Part shown: in pieces, positions 7,550 through 15,956 of the stretch
Layout of the letters: every line of letters begins with the position of its first letter
Numbering within the stretch: position 1 is the stretch's first letter
Source: Paenibacillus pini JCM 16418
Lineage (GTDB): Bacteria; Bacillota; Bacilli; Paenibacillales; Paenibacillaceae
Reading direction: 5' to 3'
Length of the DNA: 64,000 bases
Assembly (NCBI RefSeq): GCF_000576305.1
Contig: NZ_BAVZ01000007.1
Location: forward strand, 124,001-188,000
Notes under the pieces: model-generated
What the model was told of the DNA's origin: nothing
Databases searched by the model: none
What the model saw: the letters and a program-made list of their open reading frames with translations, nothing else
Position numbers and translations under genes: made by a program

Positions 7550-9079
7550 ATGGAATCCACAACATTAGTTAATTCACTCATTTTGCTGCTGTCCGGCCTG
7601 CTGCTTGTAGGTGTACTTACTACAAAATTTTCGTCACGTTTCGGTATGCCTGCACTTGTATTGTTTATTGCTGTAGGGATGATACTTAATCGATTTATTT
7701 ATTTTGATAATGCATTGATTACTCAAATCGTGGGTATATTTGCACTCATCGTTATTTTGTTTGAAGGCGGGATGCAGACCAAGTTTGATGATATCAAGCC
7801 GGTCATTGGTCCGGCATTATCGCTTGCAACAGTTGGTGTTCTGCTGACTACTTTTGTGGTAGGTGTGACAGCTAAATATATTATGGGCATCTCTTGGGCT
7901 GAGGGCTTTTTGCTTGGGGCAATTGTCGGTTCGACGGATGCTGCAGCGGTATTTTCAGTTCTGGGTGGCAAAAACATTAAGAAAAAGATTACATCTACGC
8001 TCGAAGCGGAATCAGGTAGTAACGATCCAATGGCGGTGTTTCTAACCGTTTCACTGATTGAGTGGATTGCAACTCCGGATTCACCTATTTACCTTATGAT
8101 CCTTTCGTTCATATGGGAGATGGGAATTGGTTTGGTTCTAGGTATACTAATTGGTAAACTTGCAGTTTATATGATTAATAAAATTAATTTTGATTCATCA
8201 GGGCTGTATCCTGTTATGGCGCTAGGATTTGCCGTCTTGGCTTACGGAGCGACCTCAGTTGTAGGTGGTAGTGGCCTATTGGCTGTATACGTCACAGCAA
8301 TTGTTTTGGGTAATTCGGATCTAACCTATGGACGTTCCATCATGCACTTCAATCAGGGTTTTGGATGGATGATGCAGATTATGATGTTTGTGCTGCTGGG
8401 TCTTCTAGTGTTCCCGGAACAGCTACCTCACATTATTGGTCAAGGGATCGTCCTATCATTAATTTTAATGCTGGTTGCAAGGCCTATTGGGGTATTTGTC
8501 AGTACGATACTTATGAAGTATTCTTTCCGCGAGAAAATATTACTATCATGGGCGGGACTAAGGGGTGCTGTGCCAATTGTTTTAGCTACGTACCCACTAT
8601 TGGCTCACTTGCCGCATGCCCAATTAATCTTTAATGTCGTATTCTTCGTTGTCCTGACTTCGGCAATTATTCAAGGTGCAACGATATCGCCGCTTGCAAA
8701 CAAGCTTGGTTTAGCGGGCGATGTCAAACCATCTAACCCTTCGTTGTTGGAGTTAACTGCACTTGGTAAGACAAAATCTGAAATTAATCATATCGAAGTA
8801 AACAAGACGATGGCAATCGCTGGTAAGGAAATTTTACAGCTTGATTTGCCTGAGGATATTTTGTTTACGGCCATCATCCGTAATGAACAAATTATAACGC
8901 CTAGAGGTAATACCAAGATTGAAGAAGGGGATACGCTATATATGTTAAGTCCCAAGTCTAGACGTAAGCAATTAAAAGCGATTCTCACTTCTCCGGCGAT
9001 GCCAATTTCCCATATTAGTGGTCAAGATGAACGAAATGAAACGAATGTCATTGCATCAGATGATGAGGATAAAAGATAA
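7550..9079 (+). CDS. CPA1-type potassium/proton antiporter with C-terminal TrkA_C domain
   Basis: A 509-aa protein with about 12 transmembrane helices in residues 1-390, including the conserved segments LFEGGMQ, GSTDAAAVF and ESGSNDPMAVF of the NhaP/CPA1 family. A soluble TrkA_C-like domain (~410-485) ends in ITPRGNTKIEEGDTLYML. In this group the antiporter typically exports K+ in exchange for H+, and the TrkA_C module can bind regulatory ligands such as c-di-AMP. The start has a GGCGAGG site. It is monocistronic, followed by a strong terminator. I found no riboswitch in the 200-bp leader. The ion specificity is inferred from the family. Confidence 0.85.
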   Translation: MESTTLVNSLILLLSGLLLVGVLTTKFSSRFGMPALVLFIAVGMILNRFIYFDNALITQIVGIFALIVILFEGGMQTKFDDIKPVIGPALSLATVGVLLTTFVVGVTAKYIMGISWAEGFLLGAIVGSTDAAAVFSVLGGKNIKKKITSTLEAESGSNDPMAVFLTVSLIEWIATPDSPIYLMILSFIWEMGIGLVLGILIGKLAVYMINKINFDSSGLYPVMALGFAVLAYGATSVVGGSGLLAVYVTAIVLGNSDLTYGRSIMHFNQGFGWMMQIMMFVLLGLLVFPEQLPHIIGQGIVLSLILMLVARPIGVFVSTILMKYSFREKILLSWAGLRGAVPIVLATYPLLAHLPHAQLIFNVVFFVVLTSAIIQGATISPLANKLGLAGDVKPSNPSLLELTALGKTKSEINHIEVNKTMAIAGKEILQLDLPEDILFTAIIRNEQIITPRGNTKIEEGDTLYMLSPKSRRKQLKAILTSPAMPISHISGQDERNETNVIASDDEDKR

Positions 9080-9120
9080 TGGCTCAGCATGTTCAACGAA
9101 CGATTCTCTTTCTATAGACG

Positions 9121-9169
9121 AAAGGGGTGTCCTAAGTCATTGGTATGACTTTGGGACACCCCTTTTTAT
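9121..9169 (+). terminator. Strong terminator of the antiporter gene
   Basis: AAAGGGGTGTCC and AGTCAT pair with ATGACT and GGGACACCCCTTT, followed by TTTTTATTATATT. It sits between convergent genes and may act in both directions. Confidence 0.9.
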
Positions 9170-9178
9170 TATATTTTA

Positions 9179-9541
9179 TTATGCTTTACCAAGGACAAAG
9201 CTGACAATTAAAATGAGGAGTACGATTGTCGTAATACCCATATACAGTTTATCGCCTTCGCGCATAAAGACCCATATCGAGATGGCTACTCGCAGGACGG
9301 GGGTCAGGATCAGTAAGATAAGACCAACGGTAATGACAGCGTAAGACTTCAATTCGATGGCACCATTAAAAATATCGGATAGGCTATGCGGATACGTATT
9401 ACCTGGGTAACCACTAGTTCCTGTAATGAAGAGTAAGATCAGTCCGATTAGGATAACCACGGCGCTAAGGATAACGCCTATGCGAAGCCAACGGCTGACA
9501 GCGAGCTCAACGTCTTGAATATCCGTTTTTTTATCGTTCAT
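9179..9541 (-). CDS. DUF1634 membrane protein
   Basis: A 120-aa protein with three predicted transmembrane helices (~20-42, ~68-90, ~98-118), matching the DUF1634 family. Such genes commonly sit next to a TauE/SafE permease, as here: its ATG overlaps the permease stop by four bases (ATGA), which implies translational coupling. It is probably a partner or accessory subunit of the permease in the membrane. The exact biochemical function is unknown. Confidence 0.82.
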   Translation of the reverse strand: MNDKKTDIQDVELAVSRWLRIGVILSAVVILIGLILLFITGTSGYPGNTYPHSLSDIFNGAIELKSYAVITVGLILLILTPVLRVAISIWVFMREGDKLYMGITTIVLLILIVSFVLGKA

Positions 9542-10377
9542 TTGCTCAGCCCCATTCCTTGAACGATCATTTGAATGGCTACATATACGAGCACGGGTAT
9601 GAATAGCATTCGAATCGTTTTACTTTTTAGACGTTGCATAATTTGGGCACCCAGCGTAGCACCTGCTAATACGCCCAGAGCGACTGGCCCTGCAATATGA
9701 GGATCAATATCCCCGCGGAGTAGGTAAACACCTGCACTAGCTGCACCCGTGACACCCATCATGAAATTACTGGTTGCTGTTGAAACTTTTAAAGGTAACT
9801 TCATAAATACATCCATAGCCATAACTTTAAAACTGCCACTGCCGATTCCGAGTAGACCGGAAATAATACCTGCCCCATACATCACGCCAAAACCACCGTA
9901 TACATTTCCTACATTGTAGGAAATATTCTCTTTAATCGCTTTATCATAGTAGCTTCCTTGAAGTTTAAGCTTCTGCGCGGCTGGATGCATCTCTATCTGC
10001 TCTTGTTGATCGCCTTTTTTCTTCTTGATCATATTGACTGCAGAATAAATGAGCAACAGTCCAAAGATGATGTAAAGCAGATTAGGAGCTATAATTCCAC
10101 CGATAAAAGCACCTGTTATTGCACCGATCGTCGTGGCAATTTCAAGAAACATACCCACCCTTAAATTAGTAATGCGGTCGCGGATATACGCTATTGCTGA
10201 ACCGCTGGAAGTAGCAATTACCGATATAATACTGGCCCCAATAGCGTGTTCGATGCTGACTCCGAATAACAGGGTCAATGCTGGCGTTACAATGATTCCC
10301 CCTCCAAGTCCTAAAACAGAGCCAACAATACCGGCAAGAATGGAAATGAGAAGGATTTGTAATGAGAAAATAATCAA
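9538..10377 (-). CDS. TauE/SafE family anion permease
   Basis: A 279-aa protein with about eight transmembrane helices. The N-terminal motif GSVLGLGGGIIVTPAL and the internal repeat ISGLLGIGSGSFKV are hallmark glycine-rich sequences of the TauE/SafE (sulfite or sulfonate exporter) family. Translation appears to begin at a TTG, with a GGGATGGTG site upstream. It is first in a two-gene unit with the DUF1634 gene and is divergent from an Lrp-type regulator, which suggests control by that regulator. The substrate cannot be told from sequence; sulfur oxyanions or organic acids are family possibilities. Confidence 0.87.
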   Translation of the reverse strand: MIIFSLQILLISILAGIVGSVLGLGGGIIVTPALTLLFGVSIEHAIGASIISVIATSSGSAIAYIRDRITNLRVGMFLEIATTIGAITGAFIGGIIAPNLLYIIFGLLLIYSAVNMIKKKKGDQQEQIEMHPAAQKLKLQGSYYDKAIKENISYNVGNVYGGFGVMYGAGIISGLLGIGSGSFKVMAMDVFMKLPLKVSTATSNFMMGVTGAASAGVYLLRGDIDPHIAGPVALGVLAGATLGAQIMQRLKSKTIRMLFIPVLVYVAIQMIVQGMGLSK

Positions 10378-10490
10378 GTAAAAACACCATCCCGTTTGTT
10401 AATTGCATGAATCGGATTGCAATGCATGCTTATGTAACTGTAAAATTAATAATATCTTATATACCCCAATTGGCTATATATGGTGCCTAT

Positions 10491-10559
10491 TATACAACGA
10501 TTGTATAATAATTAATATACAATTGAGATCATTTGTTTCATGTTAAATATACATTTGTA
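10491..10559. promoter_or_regulatory. Candidate Lrp-type operator cluster
   Basis: A perfect palindrome with 7-bp arms (TATACAA-CGA-TTGTATA) spans 10491-10507. Related TATACAATTG (10516) and TATACATTTGTA (10548) copies follow. They lie in the divergent region between the permease and the Lrp regulator, where autoregulators of this family usually bind. Confidence 0.55.
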
Positions 10560-10581
10560 AATTAAGAAAGGAAGATGTGTC

Positions 10582-11037
10582 ATGCTATTTAGCCAAATGG
10601 ACGAAAAGGATGCACAGATTGTGAAGCTTCTTCTGGAGAATGGGAGGCTAAGTCACGCAGAGTTAGGCCGAATGGTTCATTTAACACGTGCGGCAGTTCG
10701 AGAGCGTGTCCATGGTCTAATGGAGCAAGGAATCATTGATAAGTTTACGATCATTGTGAATCCATTGAAGGCGGGAAAGAACATGTCTGTCTATTTAAAT
10801 ATTGAAGTTCAGTGGGACAAGTTAGAGTCTATTGCTAATTTGCTTCTTGAGGATGATGAGATAACGAATGTATATCAAATGAGTGGTGGGCCACATCTTC
10901 ATGTACATGCGCTTATGGATAATCAAACACATGTAGAGCGATATCTTATTCGACTTCAATCCATTGAAGGCATTACTAATGTTGACAGTGAATTTTTGGT
11001 GCGTCGCTTTAAAGAAAGAGAAGGTATCCTCATTTAG
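10582..11037 (+). CDS. Lrp/AsnC family transcriptional regulator
   Basis: A 151-aa protein. Residues ~5-60 form a winged HTH of AsnC type (DEKDAQIVKLLLENGRLSHAELG...VHLTRAAVRERV). The rest matches the RAM/AsnC ligand-binding domain, ending in a VDSEFLVRRFKE-like strand. AAGGAAG precedes the ATG. It is divergent from the TauE/SafE-DUF1634 unit, with palindromic repeats in between, so it probably controls that unit and itself in response to a small molecule, often an amino acid. The effector is unknown. Confidence 0.88.
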   Translation: MLFSQMDEKDAQIVKLLLENGRLSHAELGRMVHLTRAAVRERVHGLMEQGIIDKFTIIVNPLKAGKNMSVYLNIEVQWDKLESIANLLLEDDEITNVYQMSGGPHLHVHALMDNQTHVERYLIRLQSIEGITNVDSEFLVRRFKEREGILI

Positions 11038-11158
11038 CTTAAAATATGTCTAATAAGGGTAAGTTACTCAGGAAGATTATTCATGCTAATGACTATTACC
11101 CAGAAGGGGTAAGTCGTACTTACAATCAGACGATATTTTACATAGAGGAGCTACAATC

Positions 11159-11956
11159 ATGTTACAAATGGAGTCGAAGGAAGACCTTGAAACTGAGCTG
11201 CTGAAAATTTACGCGTGGGAGAAGAATCAGAAGAAGGTATGGCTTTGGGACAAGATTAGTCGATTGCCGTTCATGGTGCTCGACCGATTGACGCCCAAAT
11301 TTATAAGGGATATTCTCGGAAAAGGTTTAGCGGAAGTAGGTCGGTTTATTCAAACAGGTGGACAATATTTGGTACAGCAGAAATCCGTGATGAAGCGTTA
11401 TGCAAAGTTTATAGATGAAGATCCCACGCTTGAAGAAGTTTCACAACTGCCGCTAGCTATGATGGATCAAATTACAGATGAAATGGTTAAAAGTAGAGTG
11501 CGCTTTGCCGCTGCACAAGGTGCTACAACAGGCGTGGGCGGAGTTTTCACCTTGGCTGCAGATATTCCTGCCGTATTGGGATTATCACTTAAAGTACTGC
11601 AAGAAATTGCTCTTTGCTACGGATATGATCCCCGCGAGGAGAAGGAACGGGTATTTATCGTTAAATGCCTGCAGTTTGCTTCCGCCGATATTGTCGGTAA
11701 AAAGGCAGTGCTTGAGGAACTCGCTCAATTTGAAATGGATGATAAGTCTGTACAGGTGATTTCTCAAATTCAAGGCTGGCGTGAAGTTGTACAAACCTAC
11801 CGCGATAGTTTCGGCTTTAAGAAGTTGTTCCAGCTTGTCCCCGTTGCGGGAATTGTCTTTGGTTCGATTAGCAACAAGGGAACCATTGAGGATGTAGCAG
11901 AGGCTGGTCAAATGTTGTACAAAAAACGCCGAATTATATCTCGGCTTCAGCATTAA
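11159..11956 (+). CDS. EcsC family protein
   Basis: A 265-aa protein matching the EcsC family over most of its length, including the helical stretch with AAAQGATTGVGGVFTLAADIPAVLGL, which is characteristic of these proteins. The start follows GAGGAG. In Bacillus, EcsC accompanies the EcsAB transporter, but here no ecsA or ecsB is adjacent and the gene stands alone. The biochemical role of the family is not established. Its stop lies 7 bp from that of the convergent AIM24 gene. Confidence 0.82.
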   Translation: MLQMESKEDLETELLKIYAWEKNQKKVWLWDKISRLPFMVLDRLTPKFIRDILGKGLAEVGRFIQTGGQYLVQQKSVMKRYAKFIDEDPTLEEVSQLPLAMMDQITDEMVKSRVRFAAAQGATTGVGGVFTLAADIPAVLGLSLKVLQEIALCYGYDPREEKERVFIVKCLQFASADIVGKKAVLEELAQFEMDDKSVQVISQIQGWREVVQTYRDSFGFKKLFQLVPVAGIVFGSISNKGTIEDVAEAGQMLYKKRRIISRLQH

Positions 11957-11963
11957 ACATATC

Positions 11964-12667
11964 TTATTTAATGAAGATACCTCCAAAAGGAATAACTTCA
12001 CGCAAAATTCTTTTAATGATTCCGTCATTTTCCATATCTTTTTGAAGTTTATGATTTTGCCGCCCTGCCGTGAATAATACGGTACCCTGCCCCGTCATTT
12101 TCCAGTGATAACTCATATGCTGACTCGCCAATGTATTCCCATATACGGTTAATTCCAATTTGGCGTTCTCAGGATATGCAATAATGCTACCCGCATCAAT
12201 ATAAATCGCTGTGACGGATGCAGTTCGGTCTCGCAGACTGCTCCTTCCGTCAGAATGCCAATCGTACCGGTACCGGAAAATTTCATTTTGACCGCATCAC
12301 GAGTTATGAGCATATTTTTGATACGCAAGATGCGGGTCTGCATGGTAACGCCTTGACTATAAAAGAATAAATTACGAAACTCATATAGTAAGTCGCTACC
12401 TTCGTTTAGTTCAACGGTCTTCATAGCAAATCCCGGGGGGAGCGCAGCTGTAAACTGACAAGGCCCGCTCATATCAGCCTGGATCAGTCGTCGTTTGCGG
12501 TACATGCCATTCACATTCATAAACCGGTCACTTCGACCGTCGGAGGGTCCCCTGTAGGCTACAATCTGCTCGGGGTGCAAAATATGCATTTGATCTCCTT
12601 TGGTAAGAGAGAAGCTAACGGCTTGTCCGCTTCCTGTGTTGCCATGTTGTGAAACTTGAATATTCAA
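11964..12667 (-). CDS. AIM24 family protein (frameshifted in this sequence)
   Basis: Two overlapping frames (12149-12667 and 11964-12158) together give one AIM24-type protein of about 234 aa. The first covers the beta-rich body (GTGTIGILTEG, ETELHPS). After one missing base near 12208-12214 the second frame gives AIYIDAGSIIAYPENAKLELTVYG..., then the family C-terminus HWKMTGQGTVLF, GRQNHKL, REVIPFGGIFIK. Adding one base restores a single frame. The family (TIGR00266/AIM24) has a jelly-roll fold and no firmly known bacterial function. It precedes, on the same strand, nothing clearly related; the coiled-coil gene lies just upstream at 12699-13130. I treat the break as a sequencing error. Confidence 0.8.
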
Positions 12668-12698
12668 ACTTTCTTTCCCCTTTCAAGAAAAACTCCTA

Positions 12699-13130
12699 TC
12701 ATCTTCGGTTAGAACGGCGCATGGTATATCTAAGAATGCGTATCAGAACAAAGTAACCTATAGTCAGTAGCAGAACTGTAATACATATTACTTTGAGTTT
12801 ATGGTAACTGGAAGTCTTAGCATCATTGCTTTCTTTTAACTGCTGTACAGTTGAAGCAAGTTGGCGATTTTGCTCGATGAGTTGAGCATTCTGATCTTGA
12901 TAAGCTTTAATATTGGCTTGTGCCTTATTTAATTCATCAACAGTCTGTTGATAATTTTCTTTTAATTGATTGACTTGACTAGGCAAGTCTGAAAATTGTT
13001 CGATACCTTTATAAAAGTCTTGGAAATAGTTTGCTTGAACTGAAGAAGCAGGAAGCCATAGAAATCCGCAAAAGATCAATAAGGATATAAAAAAAGAACG
13101 AACGAAATGAGCGACAATTTGTTTAGTCAT
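12699..13130 (-). CDS. Exported coiled-coil protein with C-terminal membrane anchor
   Basis: A 143-aa product from the Met at 13130, chosen because AGGTGGTGAAAAG lies just before it; the upstream ATG at 13163 has no good site. Residues 1-33 are a signal peptide ending ASSVQA. Residues ~45-105 form a Gln/Leu/Asn-rich coiled coil, and residues ~112-132 are a transmembrane helix followed by RRSNRR. This N-out, C-in anchoring suggests an extracytoplasmic coiled coil held to the membrane. I recognise no family. It lies upstream of the AIM24 gene on the same strand, 31 bp apart, so the two may be co-transcribed. Confidence 0.65.
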   Translation of the reverse strand: MTKQIVAHFVRSFFISLLIFCGFLWLPASSVQANYFQDFYKGIEQFSDLPSQVNQLKENYQQTVDELNKAQANIKAYQDQNAQLIEQNRQLASTVQQLKESNDAKTSSYHKLKVICITVLLLTIGYFVLIRILRYTMRRSNRR

Positions 13131-13255
13131 CTTTTCACCACCTACAGCATAGAATAAGAACAATGGATAATACGTAAGAAGAAGCTATAAGATACATTAA
13201 CCCATTAGAATCATTTAGAAATCGATTTATGTTTAAATCTTATGGAAAGAGGGTA

Positions 13256-13366
13256 ATGAGAGAAAGAGCCACTTATGAATTCCACAAACTTATTGTTTAC
13301 GAGCTGATCCGTATTACACATGCTGACGATTTTTGTCAAAATTATATAGAAGAACTAAAGGAGTAG
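13256..13366 (+). CDS. Possible small protein (36 aa)
   Basis: A 36-codon frame (MRERATYEFHK... to ...YIEELKE) preceded by AAAGAGGG very close to the ATG. It ends 7 bp before the next small gene, which suggests a bicistronic pair. There is no recognisable domain. It is weakly supported because the ribosome binding site spacing is short. Confidence 0.35.
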   Translation: MRERATYEFHKLIVYELIRITHADDFCQNYIEELKE

Positions 13367-13372
13367 AAGGAA

Positions 13373-13534
13373 ATGAGATTCAATGAACAGAAATACAAAA
13401 AAATTATGATTATGGTAAACGATGAACCCATTGGTAAAGAAATTTGGATTGATAAAATTACGTATGCACCAGTCATTTTTAACGATCTAACGACACAATC
13501 TTCTCATCAACAGTCGGAGATTGTCACTAATTAA
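13373..13534 (+). CDS. Small hypothetical protein (53 aa)
   Basis: A 53-codon frame beginning MRFNEQKYKK, with AAGGAG 9 nt before the ATG, and followed 42 bp later by a strong rho-independent terminator. It contains the segment VNDEPIGKEIWIDKITYAP. Both flanking signals support a real transcription unit, perhaps with the 36-aa frame just upstream. I recognise no family. Confidence 0.5.
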   Translation: MRFNEQKYKKIMIMVNDEPIGKEIWIDKITYAPVIFNDLTTQSSHQQSEIVTN

Positions 13535-13575
13535 TATCATTGCAATAAAATGAAACTATATAGGGAATGCGAAGG

Positions 13576-13606
13576 ACTGGAGACTTAATTGTCTCCAGTT
13601 TTTTTT
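13576..13606 (+). terminator. Strong terminator after the small genes
   Basis: ACTGGAGAC, a 6-nt loop and GTCTCCAGT are followed by eight T residues. Confidence 0.9.
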
Positions 13607-13803
13607 GTATGCTTACGTTATTCGACAGTATTTAGAGGTCTAAAGAACTGGGTGCTACGAAAAATCATAGGACTTATTACACGTTAATGACTTAAAAAAA
13701 TCAATATTTTACAAAATTATACATGGGAACATGTGTTCCGTGACAACATGATGTCAACTACTATTGGTACGATATGAAAATAAGAATAGAAAGGGGTGAA
13801 TCC

Positions 13804-14502
13804 ATGCAGTCAGGTATTCAAGCTAATTTTATGTGGAGTCGTAAAAATATTTATGCAAGTGGTACAAATAGGGTTTTCTTATTGGTCGAATGGTACGGTG
13901 GAACAATACGTCAAAATAGAAGGCGATCTACACCTAAGCTTATTGCCCGAGATGTTCAATTGCTGCTCTGGTTAGAGCCCAATGTTTCGTTGGTAAAAGT
14001 ACATGGTGCGAAGCCAATTAAAAGTATTAATGATTCTATAATGATTCCTTTGGGGCATTTATATGATGGCGTTAAACAATTCATTGCCATTGAATTTGCC
14101 TTCCAGCCTCAAACTGTAGGCTTGCATGGTGTACTTTCAGCTCAATGGAGGTTTAAAGAAAAGAACAAGGAGCGAATGAAGGAGCTCCCTGTTAGAGAAA
14201 TCTATATTCAATACACATATCATATGGGCTTATTACAGCAACCTGAAGATTTTTATGTGAAGAAACATATCAAACTTCTTGAGACACCAGGTATTCTTAA
14301 GGAAGCGATCCGATTATTTGAACATGGTGACCTGGTTCAGGGCGAATGGATGCTTAGACGTAAAGGCGATGAACTATTAATTAATGCAGTTCGCCATTCT
14401 GACGTAAGACTGTTAGAAGAAGCAACAATGTTATATCAACTTAGTGAACGATATGTGAAAACATATACAAGCAGAGGAAAAGCACAGATAATAAGCGGTT
14501 AA
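13804..14502 (+). CDS. Hypothetical protein (232 aa)
   Basis: The start at 13804 is preferred over 13774 because AAAGGGGTGAA lies 3-10 nt upstream. The N-terminal 120 residues look beta-rich, with strands such as FLLVEWYGG and FIAIEFAFQP. The last 90 residues look helical and contain ILKEAIRLFEHGDLVQGEWML, recalling the C-terminal helical tail seen after VWA domains in Bacillales proteins, but no MIDAS motif is visible. No signal peptide or membrane helix is present. It sits upstream of a WYL regulator on the same strand, 112 bp apart. The function is unknown. Confidence 0.6.
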   Translation: MQSGIQANFMWSRKNIYASGTNRVFLLVEWYGGTIRQNRRRSTPKLIARDVQLLLWLEPNVSLVKVHGAKPIKSINDSIMIPLGHLYDGVKQFIAIEFAFQPQTVGLHGVLSAQWRFKEKNKERMKELPVREIYIQYTYHMGLLQQPEDFYVKKHIKLLETPGILKEAIRLFEHGDLVQGEWMLRRKGDELLINAVRHSDVRLLEEATMLYQLSERYVKTYTSRGKAQIISG

Positions 14503-14614
14503 ATGAGTCGAAAGTTATATTTTTGAAAAGAAGGATTCACTTTGCTACAAGTCGAATGGACTACATATAGTTGAAAAATGAGTCTAATTTACTATATGAG
14601 CTAGGAGAATCCAC

Positions 14615-15598
14615 ATGACAGACCGTCTTATTCGATTAATGCGTATCATTACTTTAATTCAAGCCAAGCCTGGCATCCTAGCAAGGGAATTGTCAGAACG
14701 GTGTGGAACCAGTGAACGAACCATATATCGTGACATGGATGCATTAAGTGCAATGCATATTCCCATTACGCATCAAGGATATGGTAAAGGGTACAAATTT
14801 ATTGGAAACTTCGCCCTCCATCCATTGGACTGGACGGAAGAAGAAATGCTGGCTTTCACTGAACTTCCTACGATTATGGATCAGTTAAGACCTATTTTAC
14901 CGCAAGGATTTGAAAGTGCCTATGAAAAAGTGATGGCAGCTAATCATAAGCAAAAGGCTGATCGAATGGAGATTGAGCAGCTGGATGATCAAGATTCAGA
15001 ATATGTATCGAATAAGAAAGACAAAAAAGAGCTAGTAAGGGGAGCGAAGGAAAAGTCTGATTTCTTGATTCCAGTACTTATGGCAACCCTTAACCATCAT
15101 ACAATATATGCTCATTACCGCCTTCCTGAACAACAAGATATGACCCAAAGCCGAATTGATCCTTACCTATTAATTCCGTGTAAGCAAGATTTTAAGCTGT
15201 TGGGACGTAACCATAGCACAGGGGAAGTGTTAACGTATCCCTTACATTATTTTAAACAAATAGAAGTTCTGGACGATCGTTTCTATACCGTACATAAGAA
15301 TTCTCACCATGAATCACCTACACCTGATGTACAGGAATCAACGGCTCCTTTACTTTTCAAAATTAAATTATCGTCTGTTGTTACAGAAATGTTTAAGTCA
15401 TGTGAACATAAATACGCTTTATTGGACCGTGTTTCAGGTTCCGATGGTAGTTTAATCTATGAGTGGTTAGTGACGGATACTATTGAATTCTTAAGTTGTT
15501 TGCGTCAGTATGGGGCTGATGCTGAAATTCTAGAACCCTTACAATATCGTGAAATGATGAAAGAGCACCTGCTCAAATGGTTGAAGCTTTACCAATAA
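14615..15598 (+). CDS. HTH-WYL domain transcriptional regulator (YafY type)
   Basis: A 327-aa protein. Residues ~3-60 form a DeoR-like winged HTH (LIRLMRIITLIQ, then ARELSERCGTSERTIYRDMDAL). A middle region rich in Lys and Glu links to a WYL-type domain (~160-245) with HYRLP, DPYLLIP and YPLHYFKQIEVLDDRF. This architecture defines YafY-like regulators, whose WYL domain is thought to bind ligands or nucleic acid. No divergent partner is present, so the target is not evident. TAGGAGAATCC precedes the ATG. Confidence 0.85.
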   Translation: MTDRLIRLMRIITLIQAKPGILARELSERCGTSERTIYRDMDALSAMHIPITHQGYGKGYKFIGNFALHPLDWTEEEMLAFTELPTIMDQLRPILPQGFESAYEKVMAANHKQKADRMEIEQLDDQDSEYVSNKKDKKELVRGAKEKSDFLIPVLMATLNHHTIYAHYRLPEQQDMTQSRIDPYLLIPCKQDFKLLGRNHSTGEVLTYPLHYFKQIEVLDDRFYTVHKNSHHESPTPDVQESTAPLLFKIKLSSVVTEMFKSCEHKYALLDRVSGSDGSLIYEWLVTDTIEFLSCLRQYGADAEILEPLQYREMMKEHLLKWLKLYQ

Positions 15599-15898
15599 AA
15601 GCTTTATAAATAGATTTAAATACATCATAGAAGATATATGTCAGCGTAGATGAGTTTTGTTGCAGAAATGCTAATAGGCATCTCTGCTGCATATATCCAT
15701 TCCATCTATGCCCCTCCTTATGAATCTTGTGAATATACCTTCACTCAACTCCTTTGCTTCATCTCCTTTTATAATTGCCCAGTCCAAAGTAAATGAACAA
15801 AATCGACAAGGTTTGTCCACAGTCAGCAAATTATCCTTATAAAGACATCGTCCATTTTATAGCCCGGGAAATGATGAATACAATTGGATAAATGTGCT
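15599..15898. other. Intergenic stretch with a hairpin
   Basis: About 300 bp without a gene. GCAGAAATGC (15662-15671) pairs with GCATCTCTGC (15678-15687) with one mismatch. It may be a terminator of the WYL gene, but no T tract follows. I see nothing else here. Confidence 0.4.
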
Positions 15899-15928
15899 AT
15901 ATTTAGAATGGAATAATATTCTAAATAT
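15899..15928. repeat. Perfect 11-bp inverted repeat in the leader of the first PBP gene
   Basis: ATATTTAGAAT (15899-15909), an 8-nt spacer and ATTCTAAATAT (15918-15928). It lies 28 bp before the likely TTG start of the PBP gene. It could be an operator or, if transcribed, a leader hairpin. It does not resemble the BlaI/MecI TACA-TGTA operator. Confidence 0.6.
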
Positions 15929-15956
15929 GCCTTTGTGGGGAAATGAGGTATCTTAC

